From CBDFHV01 sp965247705 (GTDB lineage: Bacteria; Pseudomonadota; Alphaproteobacteria; Rhodospirillales; CAMCUA01): 64,000 bases of DNA. Positions 8,592-17,277 of this stretch are shown here, piece after piece. The notes beneath the pieces were generated by a model, which saw only the letters and a list, made by a program, of their open reading frames with translations, had not been told where the DNA came from and ran no database searches. The stretch covers positions 124,001 through 188,000 of the forward strand of contig CBDFHV010000081.1 in assembly GCA_965247705.1 (NCBI GenBank). Direction: 5' to 3'. The translations under genes were made by a program, and so were the position numbers. Numbering within the stretch: the stretch's first letter is position 1; each line of letters starts with the position of its first letter.

Positions 8592-10523
8592 ATGGCGACG
8601 GAATCATCACCTTCGGAACAGGATGCGACTTCCGCCACGTCGACGGCGGCCGGCACCGTTGACACGGTGCGGGGAGAGGTATTCGCGGTGCGGGCGGACG
8701 GCGCCCGAGTTCCGCTTCGGGCCGGCGATCCGCTCTATGGTGGCGATGGGGTGGAGACGGGCCCGGCGGGTTCGGTCGGCTTGCGCTTCGAGGACCATGG
8801 GGGGGTGGCCTTGGGAGGGGACAGCCGGCTGGACATCGCCGTCGATCCCGATCTGGCATTGGCCGCGACCCACGGACTGTTCGTCATCGTCGGCGGGTCC
8901 GGCGCGGGAGACCTTTCCGCACCGCTGACCGTGACAACGCCCCACGGCAAATTGGCTTTGAACGGCGCCCAGGCGGGTTTGGACGTGGACGAAAGCGGCA
9001 CCCGCGCCCTGACCATGGAACGCTTCGACGGGGAAGTGGGGACGGGCGAACTGCACGGTGGCGGATCGGCCGTGACCCTGAGCCAGCCCCACGAGCTGAT
9101 CGATCTGGCGGCCTTCGATCCGGCGCCCGCCACGGCGGGTTTCCTCGGTTTCGACGACCTGGTGGCCCTGTTCAAGGTGCCCCTGTCCCGCCTGCCGCTG
9201 GACGGCACCGACGGCAACGACTACGGGCAGTCCCTCGAGGCGGCCTTCGAGACCGCGGCGGGTTCCGAAGGGGACGCCGGCGGCGCCTTCGATGGCCCCC
9301 TTCGCGTGGTCGACGGTGGGCCGAACTCGCCCGATCGCATCACCAACTTGGAAAGCGCCGGCCCTTCGGGAAGCGGCCAGCGTTCCGAGGCGTCTCCCAC
9401 GACCCGGGAGCCGGGCGATGCCCTGGTTCCCCCGGTGCCGGTGGCGGAATCGCCCGTCGAGATCCTGCCCCCGCTCACCCAGACGGTAATCCGTGGCGGG
9501 TCCAGAAGCGAAACCCTGGTTGGCGGCGAGGGTAGCGACCTGATCGTCGGCGGTGCCCGCAACGACACCCTCAATGGCGGCGATGGGGACGACGTGTTTC
9601 TGGTCGAAGGCACCGGTGACGGGTTCGACCGTTTCTTCGGCGGCGACGGAACGGACTGGATTCTGGGCGGCGATGGGGACGACGCCATCGGGATCAATCG
9701 CACCTTCGGGCCCGAAAACTCGGTCGAGGTGATCGACGGCGGCGGCGGGGAGAACGTCCTGCGCGGCACCGCCAGGGGCGACACCTTGGACTTCTCGGAC
9801 ACCACGCTGATCCGTATCGACGAAATCCAAGGCGGCCGCGGCAAGGACACCATCACCGGTTCGGCCGGCGACGACACCATCAATGGCGGCGTTCGCAACG
9901 ACGTCCTGGATGGCGGGGCGGGCGACGATGTGTTCCGGGTCGAGGGCTCGGGCGACGGCTTCGACCGGTTCATTGGCGGTGCGGGTTTGGACCGTATTCT
10001 GGGCAGCGACGGGGACGATCTGATCGGCTTCAACCGGACGTTCGGTCCCGCGGATTCCGTCGAAGTCATCGACGGTGGGGCCGGCGTCGACGTCTTACGC
10101 GGCACCACCAAGGGCGATAGCCTGGACTTTTCGGCGACCGACCTGCGTGGGATCGAGGAGATTCAAGGCGGTCGCGGCAAGGACACCATCACCGGCTCGG
10201 CGGGGAACGACGTGATCGTCGGCGGGGTCAAGAACGACACCATGGCCGGCGGGGGCGGCGACGACATGTTCCTGTTCCAGCCCGGCGACGGTACCGACAC
10301 CATTACGGATTTTGGTGCCGGCGATACGCTTCGTTTCGAGGGCGCGGCCTTCAACCTGGCGGACCTGGACGCGCGCCCGTTCGACGGCGGCACCATCGTC
10401 TCCTTCGACGGCGTGAACGGCCTGCGGGTTCGGCTCGACGACGTGGCGCCGGAAGACCTGCAAGGCTACACCACGACCGATCCCGACACCGACGCTGTCG
10501 TGGTGTCCCTGGAGGCCGCCTGA
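8592..10523 (+). CDS. FecR-domain protein with RTX calcium-binding repeats, probably type I secreted
   Basis: A 643-residue acidic protein without a Sec signal. Residues about 20-115 form a FecR-like beta domain (VRGEVFAVRADGARVPL, GDPLYGGDGVETG). A low-complexity linker follows. From about residue 300 onward there are many RTX nonapeptides of the GGxGxDxLx type, for example GGEGSDLIVGG, GGDGDDVF and GGAGDDVFR. Two consecutive blocks of about 112 residues, starting near bases 9591 and 9927, are near-copies (shared FDRF, NRTFGP, SVEVIDGG, IQGGRGKDTITGSAG). The C-terminus is acidic and ends VVVSLEAA, compatible with a type I secretion signal. FecR-RTX fusions are probably large surface or secreted proteins. 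No type I exporter gene is nearby. Confidence 0.82.
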   Translation: MATESSPSEQDATSATSTAAGTVDTVRGEVFAVRADGARVPLRAGDPLYGGDGVETGPAGSVGLRFEDHGGVALGGDSRLDIAVDPDLALAATHGLFVIVGGSGAGDLSAPLTVTTPHGKLALNGAQAGLDVDESGTRALTMERFDGEVGTGELHGGGSAVTLSQPHELIDLAAFDPAPATAGFLGFDDLVALFKVPLSRLPLDGTDGNDYGQSLEAAFETAAGSEGDAGGAFDGPLRVVDGGPNSPDRITNLESAGPSGSGQRSEASPTTREPGDALVPPVPVAESPVEILPPLTQTVIRGGSRSETLVGGEGSDLIVGGARNDTLNGGDGDDVFLVEGTGDGFDRFFGGDGTDWILGGDGDDAIGINRTFGPENSVEVIDGGGGENVLRGTARGDTLDFSDTTLIRIDEIQGGRGKDTITGSAGDDTINGGVRNDVLDGGAGDDVFRVEGSGDGFDRFIGGAGLDRILGSDGDDLIGFNRTFGPADSVEVIDGGAGVDVLRGTTKGDSLDFSATDLRGIEEIQGGRGKDTITGSAGNDVIVGGVKNDTMAGGGGDDMFLFQPGDGTDTITDFGAGDTLRFEGAAFNLADLDARPFDGGTIVSFDGVNGLRVRLDDVAPEDLQGYTTTDPDTDAVVVSLEAA

Positions 10524-10536
10524 AGAGCGCCGCCCC

Positions 10537-11808
10537 CTAAGCCGCCAGCCGCTCGGCGATCTGCTGGGCCAGGGTCTCGCGGGGCGGCAGGTCGGAGACG
10601 GGTCCGAGGGCGGCCACGGTCATCGGCGAGGCGAGGATTTGTCGGGCTGCTTTCAGCACCGCGTCCGCGTTGACGGCCTCGATGCGTTCGATGGTCTCGT
10701 CGGGGGTCAGGATGCGACCGAAGACCATGAGCTGGCGGGCCGCCTGCTCACAGCGCGCGCCGGTGCTTTCCAGGGACATGAGGATGCTGGCCTTGAGCTG
10801 GGCCCGGGCCCGGGCGACCTCGGCCTCGTCCACGTCGCGCACGACCTTGCCGATTTCCTCGCACAGGACCGGCAGCAGGTCGGTGAGCTCCGCCGCGCCG
10901 GTCCCCGCGTGAACCGCGAACAGGCCGGAGTCCGAATAGGCCGAGAGGAATGAATAGACGCTGTAGGCGAGGCCGCGCTTCTCGCGGATTTCCTGGAACA
11001 ACCGCGACGACATGCCGCCCCCAAAGAGGGTCGAAAACACCGACGCGCTGTAGAAACCGTCGTCGCCGAAGGCCATCCCCTGGAAGCCGATGACCAGTTG
11101 GACCTGCTCCAGGTCGCGGGTTTCCCGATAGTCCCCGCCCGTGTAGCGGGCCGGCGCCACCGCCGGCATGGGATCTCGTGGCAGACCGGCGAACGCGGCT
11201 TCGACCAGCCGGCGGTGCTGGTCATGATCCACCCGACCGGCGGCGGCGGCGATGATCCTGGGCGCGCAGTAGCTGCCGTGCATATAGTCGCGGATGCGCT
11301 CCCGCGGCATGTCCTGGACCGACTGGGCCGAGCCCAGGACCGGCCAGCCCAGCGCCTGATCGGGAAAGGCGGCCGCCTGAAAGTGATCGAAGACGATATC
11401 GTCGGGGGTGTCGTTGGCCTGGCGGATCTCCTGCAGGATCACCGCCCGCTCCCGTTCCAGTTCTTCCGGGTCGAAGACGGCGTTCTGGACGATGTCGGAG
11501 ACGATGTCGACGGCCAGGGGCACGTCTTCCTTCAGCACCTTGACGTAGAAGGCCGTGTATTCCCGGGAGGTGTGGGCGTTCAGGTGACCGCCCACGGCCT
11601 CGATCTCCTCGGCGATGTCCTGGGCGCTGCGCTTGGACGTCCCCTTGAAGGCCATGTGCTCCAGAAAGTGGGAGACCCCGTTGACATCGGGGCTCTCGTG
11701 CCGGGTTCCGGCCGCCACCCAGACGCCCAGGGACACACTCTCCACCGACTCCATGGTGTCGGTGACGATCCGCAGGCCCGACGGCAGGGTCTCGATACGG
11801 ACGGTCAT
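10537..11808 (-). CDS. M16-family zinc metallopeptidase (processing-peptidase-like)
   Basis: A 423-residue protein with the inverted zinc motif HFLEH near residue 47, followed by the conserved MAFKGT and the downstream Glu in EELERERAVILQEI. The C-terminal half includes the R/Y region (LFQEIREKRGLAYSVYSF) of M16B peptidases. Relatives include the mitochondrial processing peptidase beta subunit and bacterial YmxG/PqqL-type enzymes. It probably degrades or trims peptides in the cytoplasm. Its ATG overlaps the thrC stop (ATGA), so it is translated from the thrC transcript. The thrC-M16 pair is common in alphaproteobacteria. Confidence 0.9.
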   Translation of the reverse strand: MTVRIETLPSGLRIVTDTMESVESVSLGVWVAAGTRHESPDVNGVSHFLEHMAFKGTSKRSAQDIAEEIEAVGGHLNAHTSREYTAFYVKVLKEDVPLAVDIVSDIVQNAVFDPEELERERAVILQEIRQANDTPDDIVFDHFQAAAFPDQALGWPVLGSAQSVQDMPRERIRDYMHGSYCAPRIIAAAAGRVDHDQHRRLVEAAFAGLPRDPMPAVAPARYTGGDYRETRDLEQVQLVIGFQGMAFGDDGFYSASVFSTLFGGGMSSRLFQEIREKRGLAYSVYSFLSAYSDSGLFAVHAGTGAAELTDLLPVLCEEIGKVVRDVDEAEVARARAQLKASILMSLESTGARCEQAARQLMVFGRILTPDETIERIEAVNADAVLKAARQILASPMTVAALGPVSDLPPRETLAQQIAERLAA

Positions 11809-13229
11809 GCGGCCCTCTCGGCGGCGCGGTGCCCGGCGATGAACGCCTTGACCGCATCGATGTCGTTGGGCAGCACCATCACCCGCTCCGGCCGCCCGTG
11901 AAGGTCGGCCAGGCTTTCGGGGAGGGCTGGCATGATGCCGGTGGCCGAGACCACGGCGTCGGGAAACTTGGCCGGATGGGCCGTCGCCAGGGCCACCCGG
12001 GACACGGTGGGATCGCCGTCCCAGGCCCGGGCGGCGGCCAGGCCGACCGCCGTATGGGGATCCACCAGCATGCCGGTGGCTTGGTAGGTGGCCGCGATCT
12101 CGGCCTTGGTTCCGGCGTCGTCGAGACGGTGACCGGAGAACAGGCGGCGAATTTGCTTCATGCGGTCCGCCGCGAGGCCATAGCGGCCGTCGCGGGCAAA
12201 GGCTTCCATGAGGCTCGCCACCGCCGCTGTGTCCCGGTCCAGGGCCTCGAACAACAAGCGTTCGAAGTTGCTGGAAACCTGGATGTCCATGCTCGGGCTG
12301 AGGGTGGGATGGACCGCCCCGGTGACCATCTCACCGTTATGGAAAAAGCGGGCCAGGATGTCGTTTCGGTTGGAGCCGACCATGAAGGCCTCCACCGGCA
12401 GGCCCATGCGTCGGGCGGCGTAGCCGGCGAAGGCATTGCCGAAATTTCCCGTCGGCACGGCGAAGGCAACCCGCCGCTCCGGCGCCCCCAGGGCCACCGC
12501 CGCGGCCACGTAGTAGACGATCTGCGCCGCCACCCGGATCCAGTTGATGGAATTCACCGCCGACAGGCGATGGTTGCCGCGAAACGGCGCGTCGTTGAAG
12601 AGGGCCTTCACGATGGCCTGGCAATGATCGAACGTACCCTCGACGGCGATGGCGTGGACGTTGGGGGCGGTCACGGTGGTCATCTGGCGCCGCTGCACCT
12701 CCGACACCCGGCCGTGGGGATACAGGATGAAGACATCCAGCATGTCCCGCTCCCGACAGGCCTCGATGGCCGCCGAGCCCGTATCGCCAGAGGTGGCGCC
12801 GACGATGGTCAGCCGGGTGCCGCGCCGCTTCAGCGCCCGGTCGAACAGGTGTCCCAGCACCTGCATGGCCAGGTCCTTGAAGGCCAGGGTCGGGCCGTGG
12901 AACAGCTCCATCAGCCATAATTGCGAATCCAACTGACGCAGGGGGGCCACGGCGGCGTGGTCGAACCCCCCGTAGGCGTCCTCGGCGATATCGGTCAGTT
13001 CAGTCTCGGAAAAGTCTTCGCCCGTGAACGACGCCAACACACGCGCCGTCAGCGCCGGGTAGCTCATGCCGGCGAAAGCGCGGAGGTCGTCGTGGGACTG
13101 ATGCGCGGGTTGGGACCACTGGGGCCAAACCTCGGGCATGTAGAGCCCGCCGTCGGGGGCAAGCCCCCCCAGCAGCACGTCCTCGAAGGACAGGGCCGGG
13201 GCCTGGCCGCGGGTACTGACGTACTTCAT
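11805..13229 (-). CDS. thrC: Threonine synthase
   Basis: A 474-residue PLP enzyme that converts O-phospho-L-homoserine to threonine, the last step of threonine synthesis. The start MKYVSTRGQAPALSFEDVLL is the canonical N-terminus of long-form (E. coli/yeast type) threonine synthases. The PLP lysine is in TLAFKDLAMQ and the glycine-rich phosphate loop in GATSGDTGSAAIEAC. Length matches the family. The downstream M16 peptidase overlaps by 4 bp. A perfect 26-bp-stem palindrome lies about 40 bp upstream of the ATG. Confidence 0.95.
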   Translation of the reverse strand: MKYVSTRGQAPALSFEDVLLGGLAPDGGLYMPEVWPQWSQPAHQSHDDLRAFAGMSYPALTARVLASFTGEDFSETELTDIAEDAYGGFDHAAVAPLRQLDSQLWLMELFHGPTLAFKDLAMQVLGHLFDRALKRRGTRLTIVGATSGDTGSAAIEACRERDMLDVFILYPHGRVSEVQRRQMTTVTAPNVHAIAVEGTFDHCQAIVKALFNDAPFRGNHRLSAVNSINWIRVAAQIVYYVAAAVALGAPERRVAFAVPTGNFGNAFAGYAARRMGLPVEAFMVGSNRNDILARFFHNGEMVTGAVHPTLSPSMDIQVSSNFERLLFEALDRDTAAVASLMEAFARDGRYGLAADRMKQIRRLFSGHRLDDAGTKAEIAATYQATGMLVDPHTAVGLAAARAWDGDPTVSRVALATAHPAKFPDAVVSATGIMPALPESLADLHGRPERVMVLPNDIDAVKAFIAGHRAAERAA

Positions 13230-13267
13230 GGGCGCCGTTTCTCGGCTGGTGCGGAAGTCGCGCACCC

Positions 13268-13403
13268 TAGAGCAATATCCGACCACACGGAACCGCCTCG
13301 GTTCCGTGTGGTCGGATATTGCTCGATTCTTCAAGTGTTAGAGCAGCTTTATCCGACCAGGCGGATCGCCGCAGGAGATTCCGTACGATCGGATGCCGCT
13401 CTA
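13268..13403. repeat. TA-flanked double palindrome upstream of thrC
   Basis: The stretch contains two palindromic units. The first is a perfect hairpin with a 26-bp stem (13270-13295 against 13299-13324) and a 3-base loop, starting GAGCAATATCCGACCACACG. The second (about 13340-13401) is imperfect and begins GAGCAGCTTTATCCGACC. The outer ends of the whole unit are also inverted copies (GAGC..ATCCGA..ACGGAA) and both are bordered by CTAG, as expected for a TA-duplicating miniature element. No T-run follows the hairpin, so a simple terminator is unlikely. Confidence 0.6.
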
Positions 13404-14975
13404 GTCCGGATTTGTCACGAACGTTTCTAAAGTAACGGTTTTTGTTGTCTTGGTGGCGTTTTCGGATTGCGTTGAGGGCGCTTTGGCCGGTTGCGGGGCA
13501 TCGCGGCGGCCTGGCCGCGTTTCGTGGACGGTTTTGGCGGTTTCGAGGCATGCTGAATGGTGCGCTGTCGCTGCGCGTGACGGGGCTTGTGTTGTCTTGG
13601 CGGCGGTCTATCCGGGCTTGAGCCGTGCGGCGGCGAGATGGAACAGGGCCTTGTCCGGGCAGGCGGTCGATAGATGCAGGCGGACGCGCCGTGTGTTGCG
13701 GATGACGACGGCGCCGATGTTCAGCAGCTTGAGGCGGATGGTGCCGGCCTGGGCGCGGGCCATGTCGGTGCGCTGGAGGGCGAGGCGGCGGATCGCCTCG
13801 ATCAGGCTGTAGGCGAGCGACGCGGCGATCAGGCGGAACTGGTTGGGCCACCAGTCGTGACACGAGGTGCGGTCGGCGAACAGGTCGAGCTGCTGTTCCT
13901 TGATGCGGTTTTCCATCTCGCCACGCTGGCAGTAGAGGCGGTCGTAAAGCGACCGGCCGTCGCCTTCGAGGTTGGTCACTACATAGCGCGGGTTGGCGCC
14001 CTTGGCGCCGTGCTCGAGGCGCGCGATCACGCGGCGGCGCCTGGTCCATGTCTTGGCGCCGTAGCGGAGTTCGGCGAACAGGCGCTGCTTCTCGCCGTTG
14101 TGCCGATACGCCGCCTCGGCCGCGGCCATCGCCGGCTCGGCATCCCGGTTGAGGCGCGCGTTCTTGGCCAGGCCGACGATGTAGCCGACATCATGGCGCT
14201 CGCACCACGACAGCATCTTGTGCCGGCAGAAGCCTGAATCGGCGCGCAGGATGATGCGCACATCCGGCCAGACCTCTCGTAAACGCCCGACCAACAGGGC
14301 CAGGATCGCCCAGGCATGCTTGGCGCCATCGACGTTCGACGGCCTCAGGTAGCTGACCAAAAGGCGGTCGCCGCAAAAGACATAGAGCGGCAGGAAGCAG
14401 TAGTGATCGTAATAGCCATGGAAGAAGCGCCCCACCTGGTGCCCATGCACCGCATCGTCGGTGGCGTCGAAGTCCAGCACCAGCTCCTTCGGCGCCCGAT
14501 CGAACGCGGCGATGAAGGCCTCGACCATGGACACATGCGCCGCCCACGCCCAGGCCCGGTCCGCCGCCCGATCAAGCCGGCCGACGGTCGACGGGCTGGC
14601 AAGACGCCGGTCGCGCCCGACCGCCGTCTGCAGCGCCAGGTCGTCGCGCAAACCGGCATGGTCATTGACGTCTTCGTGGCCCAGCGCGATCGCGTACACC
14701 CGCTGGCGCAGCAACGCCACAAGCCGGTGCGCCACCTTGCCCGCCTGGCGCCCGTCGTCGAGCCGGCGCGCCAAGCCCGACAGCAAGCCGAGCCGGCGGT
14801 CCGCTAAAGCCAGAAGCGGCGCCCCGCCGTGCGACGAGATATCGCCGCCGGCAAAATCCGCCTCGACCCGACGACCGCAACAGCGTGGAAATTCGATCTT
14901 CGAAAGGGTACAATCCGTCACCGCCGTTCCCCTGCGTTTGACACAGTCTAAGCACCTGAATCATAACGCATATTA
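13404..14975 (-). mobile_element. IS1380-family insertion sequence (ends inferred)
   Basis: The transposase gene is bounded on the left by CCGGATTTGTCACGAACG (from about 13406) and on the right by DNA that on the minus strand reads CCTAATATGCGTTATG. The first bases fit a weak CCnnATnTG inverted pair. I cannot find a convincing target duplication, so one end may have been altered. The left end directly abuts the palindromic element upstream of thrC; the right end cuts the last gene of the glycan operon. Confidence 0.55.
13608..14921 (-). CDS. IS1380-family DDE transposase
   Basis: A 437-residue transposase. The DDE triad appears as VLDFDATDD (first Asp), ILRADSGFCR (second Asp) and the QRGEMENRIKEQQLDL segment (Glu). 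The sequences GRFFHGYYDHYCFLPLYVF and RLIAASLAYSLIEAIRR are characteristic of IS1380/IS1387-type enzymes. Length and all core motifs look intact, so the element may be active or recently so. Confidence 0.9.
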   Translation of the reverse strand: MTDCTLSKIEFPRCCGRRVEADFAGGDISSHGGAPLLALADRRLGLLSGLARRLDDGRQAGKVAHRLVALLRQRVYAIALGHEDVNDHAGLRDDLALQTAVGRDRRLASPSTVGRLDRAADRAWAWAAHVSMVEAFIAAFDRAPKELVLDFDATDDAVHGHQVGRFFHGYYDHYCFLPLYVFCGDRLLVSYLRPSNVDGAKHAWAILALLVGRLREVWPDVRIILRADSGFCRHKMLSWCERHDVGYIVGLAKNARLNRDAEPAMAAAEAAYRHNGEKQRLFAELRYGAKTWTRRRRVIARLEHGAKGANPRYVVTNLEGDGRSLYDRLYCQRGEMENRIKEQQLDLFADRTSCHDWWPNQFRLIAASLAYSLIEAIRRLALQRTDMARAQAGTIRLKLLNIGAVVIRNTRRVRLHLSTACPDKALFHLAAARLKPG

Positions 14976-15158
14976 GGGGGCGGCGGTGACCTTTTCGTGA
15001 ATCTTTCGGGCTAGGGCCTTGCGGATGAAGCCTTCGGCGGCCGTGTCCATGGTGCGATGCCGGGCAAGCCGCAGCCCGAGGTCTCTGTTCTCCTCATAGC
15101 CGTCGGGATTGCGGGCCAGCGCCGTGCGAAGGGCCGATAGCTCGTCCATCACCGCCAT
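14973..15158 (-). pseudogene. 5' fragment of the last glycan-operon gene, cut by the IS1380 element
   Basis: A 61-codon remnant (MAVMDELSALRTALARNPDGY onward) that starts 3 bp after the aminotransferase stop, as expected for the next operon gene. The frame ends VTAAP followed by a stop whose bases are probably provided by the end of the IS1380 element. The fragment is helical and could be the N-terminus of a tetratricopeptide or glycosyltransferase-type protein, but it is too short to assign. Confidence 0.5.
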
Positions 15159-15161
15159 GGT

Positions 15162-16385
15162 TCAGCGATCCAGAGCCCGCGCCACCTTGAGGATCGCGGC
15201 GACGATGTCGTCGGCATCCGAATCTGCGAACCCTTCATGAAACAGCAGGTTGAAGGAACGGTCGCGGCAGGCCACCGCGTTGGGGGTAGGGAAGGCGCCG
15301 CCGGTGAGGTCCCGGTACCAGGGCCACTCTGCCACCAGTTCCCGGTAGTGGGGGTTGAGCCAGATGCCTTCCGCCGCCACCGCCTCGGCGAATTCCTGGG
15401 CGTCCACCCGCAGCGCCGCCGGTTCCACCAGCATGGTGGCGTAGAAGAACGCCGGCGCCGAACCCTTCGGCGGCGAGAGAGGGCGCACGGCCGGGCAATC
15501 CACCAGGCCGTCCCGGATGCGCTCGAACAGGGCCAGGCGGCGGGCGTTGATGGCGTCCAGCCGCTCCAGCAGGCTGAGCCCGATGGCCGCCGACAGCTCG
15601 TCCATGTTGAAGTTCAGGGCCGGGAACTGGAAGGTCTCCGCGTGCCTCTGGTCGAAGTCGGGCCGCTGCAGGGGCTTGCCCCGGTCGGCGTGGGCCCGCA
15701 TGGACCAATGGAGCGCCTCGTCGCGGGTATAAATCACGCCGCCGCGGCCGCCGGTGGCCAGGGTCTTGGTGAAGCCGGTGGAGGCGGCGGCACTGCGGCC
15801 CCAGGTGCCCACCGGCTGCCCATTCAGCGTGGCGCCATGGGCCTGGGAGGTGTCTTCGATGATGGCGATCCCGTGGGCCTCGGCCAGCGCCATGATAGGG
15901 TCCATCTCCATGGGCAGGCCTGCCGAATGGGTGAGCAGGGCCGCCTTGGTGGCCGGCGTGATGGCGGCGGCGAGGCTTTGTGCGTCCACGTTGAAGCGGT
16001 CGGGCGCCGAATCGGCCACCACCGGGCGCAGGCCCAAGAGCGCCACCGCCATGGGATCGGCGGCATTGGTGACCGGGGAGACGATGACGTCGCTGCCGCG
16101 GGGCAGGTCCATGGCGGCCAGAGCCACATAGAGGGCCGTCGAGCCGGCGTTGACCCCGTCGGCGAAGCCGCCGCCGTGGTAGGCGGCGTAGCGTTCGGTG
16201 AAGCGCCTCTCGAAAATTCCCTCGATGCCGAAATCGACGCCGCTACGCCAGCTTTCCTCGAACACATCACGCACGGCGGCCAGTTCCGCCTCGCCGAAGG
16301 CGCGGCGGGGCGGCGGCGGCCCTTGGCGTGTGGGCGGTCCGCCGTCGATGGCCAGGGTGCCCGAATTGATGAGAGCGCTGTTCAC
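15162..16385 (-). CDS. DegT/DnrJ/EryC1-family sugar aminotransferase
   Basis: A 407-residue PLP-dependent enzyme of the family that transaminates nucleotide-linked keto-sugars. It shows VNAGSTALYVALAAM near the N-terminus, EDTSQAHGA with the PLP-ring Asp, and the PLP lysine in GFTKTLATGGRGGV. The C-terminal NFNMDELSAAIGLSLL is also a family hallmark. I chose the GTG start (VNSALINSG) 10 bp after the preceding methyltransferase stop; an open frame upstream lacks family sequence. It probably adds the amino group in the sugar made by this operon. The sixth of seven tightly spaced minus-strand genes. Confidence 0.82.
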   Translation of the reverse strand: MNSALINSGTLAIDGGPPTRQGPPPPRRAFGEAELAAVRDVFEESWRSGVDFGIEGIFERRFTERYAAYHGGGFADGVNAGSTALYVALAAMDLPRGSDVIVSPVTNAADPMAVALLGLRPVVADSAPDRFNVDAQSLAAAITPATKAALLTHSAGLPMEMDPIMALAEAHGIAIIEDTSQAHGATLNGQPVGTWGRSAAASTGFTKTLATGGRGGVIYTRDEALHWSMRAHADRGKPLQRPDFDQRHAETFQFPALNFNMDELSAAIGLSLLERLDAINARRLALFERIRDGLVDCPAVRPLSPPKGSAPAFFYATMLVEPAALRVDAQEFAEAVAAEGIWLNPHYRELVAEWPWYRDLTGGAFPTPNAVACRDRSFNLLFHEGFADSDADDIVAAILKVARALDR

Positions 16386-16395
16386 CGGACCGACT

Positions 16396-17277
16396 CTACC
16401 AGGGCATGCGCCGCTTGCGACTGACGAACAGGTAGCCCTCCTTGTTGGTGGCCGGCAGGTGGTCGGGACGCCGGGCCTTGCGCCAGCCCCGCTTCTGGGA
16501 ATAGAGCCCGACGCCAATGGTCTGGAAATTGTCCCACAGCCGATCCCGGTTGGGGGAATCGTGGACCTCGATGAAGGCATCCATGCGGTCCCAGACCTTG
16601 GCCGGGATGGTCCCGACGACGACGCTTTCGTGGCCTTCGACGTTGATTTTCATCAGGTCGGGGAACCAGCCCACGTCTTCGAAGGTCATGGTCTTGACCG
16701 AAACCCGCTCCACGGGACCGTGAAAGTCCCGGGCGCCGGCGATGTGGCTGGCGGTCGTGTTGCCCTGGACGCGTACGAAGGCGGTCTCCCCGGCCCGGTC
16801 GGAGATGGCCGCCCCATGCACGGTGACGTCAGGGTGACCGTTGCGGGCCAGGATTTCCGCCATCCTGCGGCCGTGGTCCGGGTCGGGCTCGAAGGCATGG
16901 ACCCGATAGCCCAGGTGGGCGGCCAGCAGGGAATCGATCCCCATGTGGGCGCCGACGTCGAAGAAGCTCCCATAGCGCCCGTCGTTGCGCCCATAAAAGG
17001 CGTGCAGCACCATCTCGCCCATGGTGAAAAAGCAATAGCTGGAGAGGTTGCCAAGGCTAATGCGCGGCCACCACAGGTCGGCAAAGGGCGCCATGGCGAT
17101 GCGCTCGTCCGTGCCGCCCTCGAAGTAGGCCCGCAGGACCCCGTCCAAATGGCGGTAAAGGGGCGTTCCCGCGGCGTGATGGCGCCAAAGATCAGGCAGG
17201 GCGGCGAAGATCTGCTCCACCAGCGCCCTGTCGGGCCGGGGAGCCGCGCGGGTGTCAGGGGCGACGCTGATAGTCAT
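16396..17277 (-). CDS. FkbM-family SAM-dependent methyltransferase
   Basis: A 293-residue protein with SAM-binding motif I FFDVGAHMGIDSLLAAHLGY and motif II VHAFEPDP, then the FkbM block LMKINVEGHESVVV with its acidic metal/SAM loop. FkbM enzymes O-methylate sugars or other hydroxyls in glycan and natural-product pathways. The ATG overlaps the end of the epimerase gene by 23 bp. In this operon it most likely methylates the sugar product. Confidence 0.82.
   Translation of the reverse strand: MTISVAPDTRAAPRPDRALVEQIFAALPDLWRHHAAGTPLYRHLDGVLRAYFEGGTDERIAMAPFADLWWPRISLGNLSSYCFFTMGEMVLHAFYGRNDGRYGSFFDVGAHMGIDSLLAAHLGYRVHAFEPDPDHGRRMAEILARNGHPDVTVHGAAISDRAGETAFVRVQGNTTASHIAGARDFHGPVERVSVKTMTFEDVGWFPDLMKINVEGHESVVVGTIPAKVWDRMDAFIEVHDSPNRDRLWDNFQTIGVGLYSQKRGWRKARRPDHLPATNKEGYLFVSRKRRMPW

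Noticed and set aside
13404..14975. Clean target duplication for the IS1380 element
   Set aside because: No matching 4-bp flanks could be found, so the exact borders were left as inferred.
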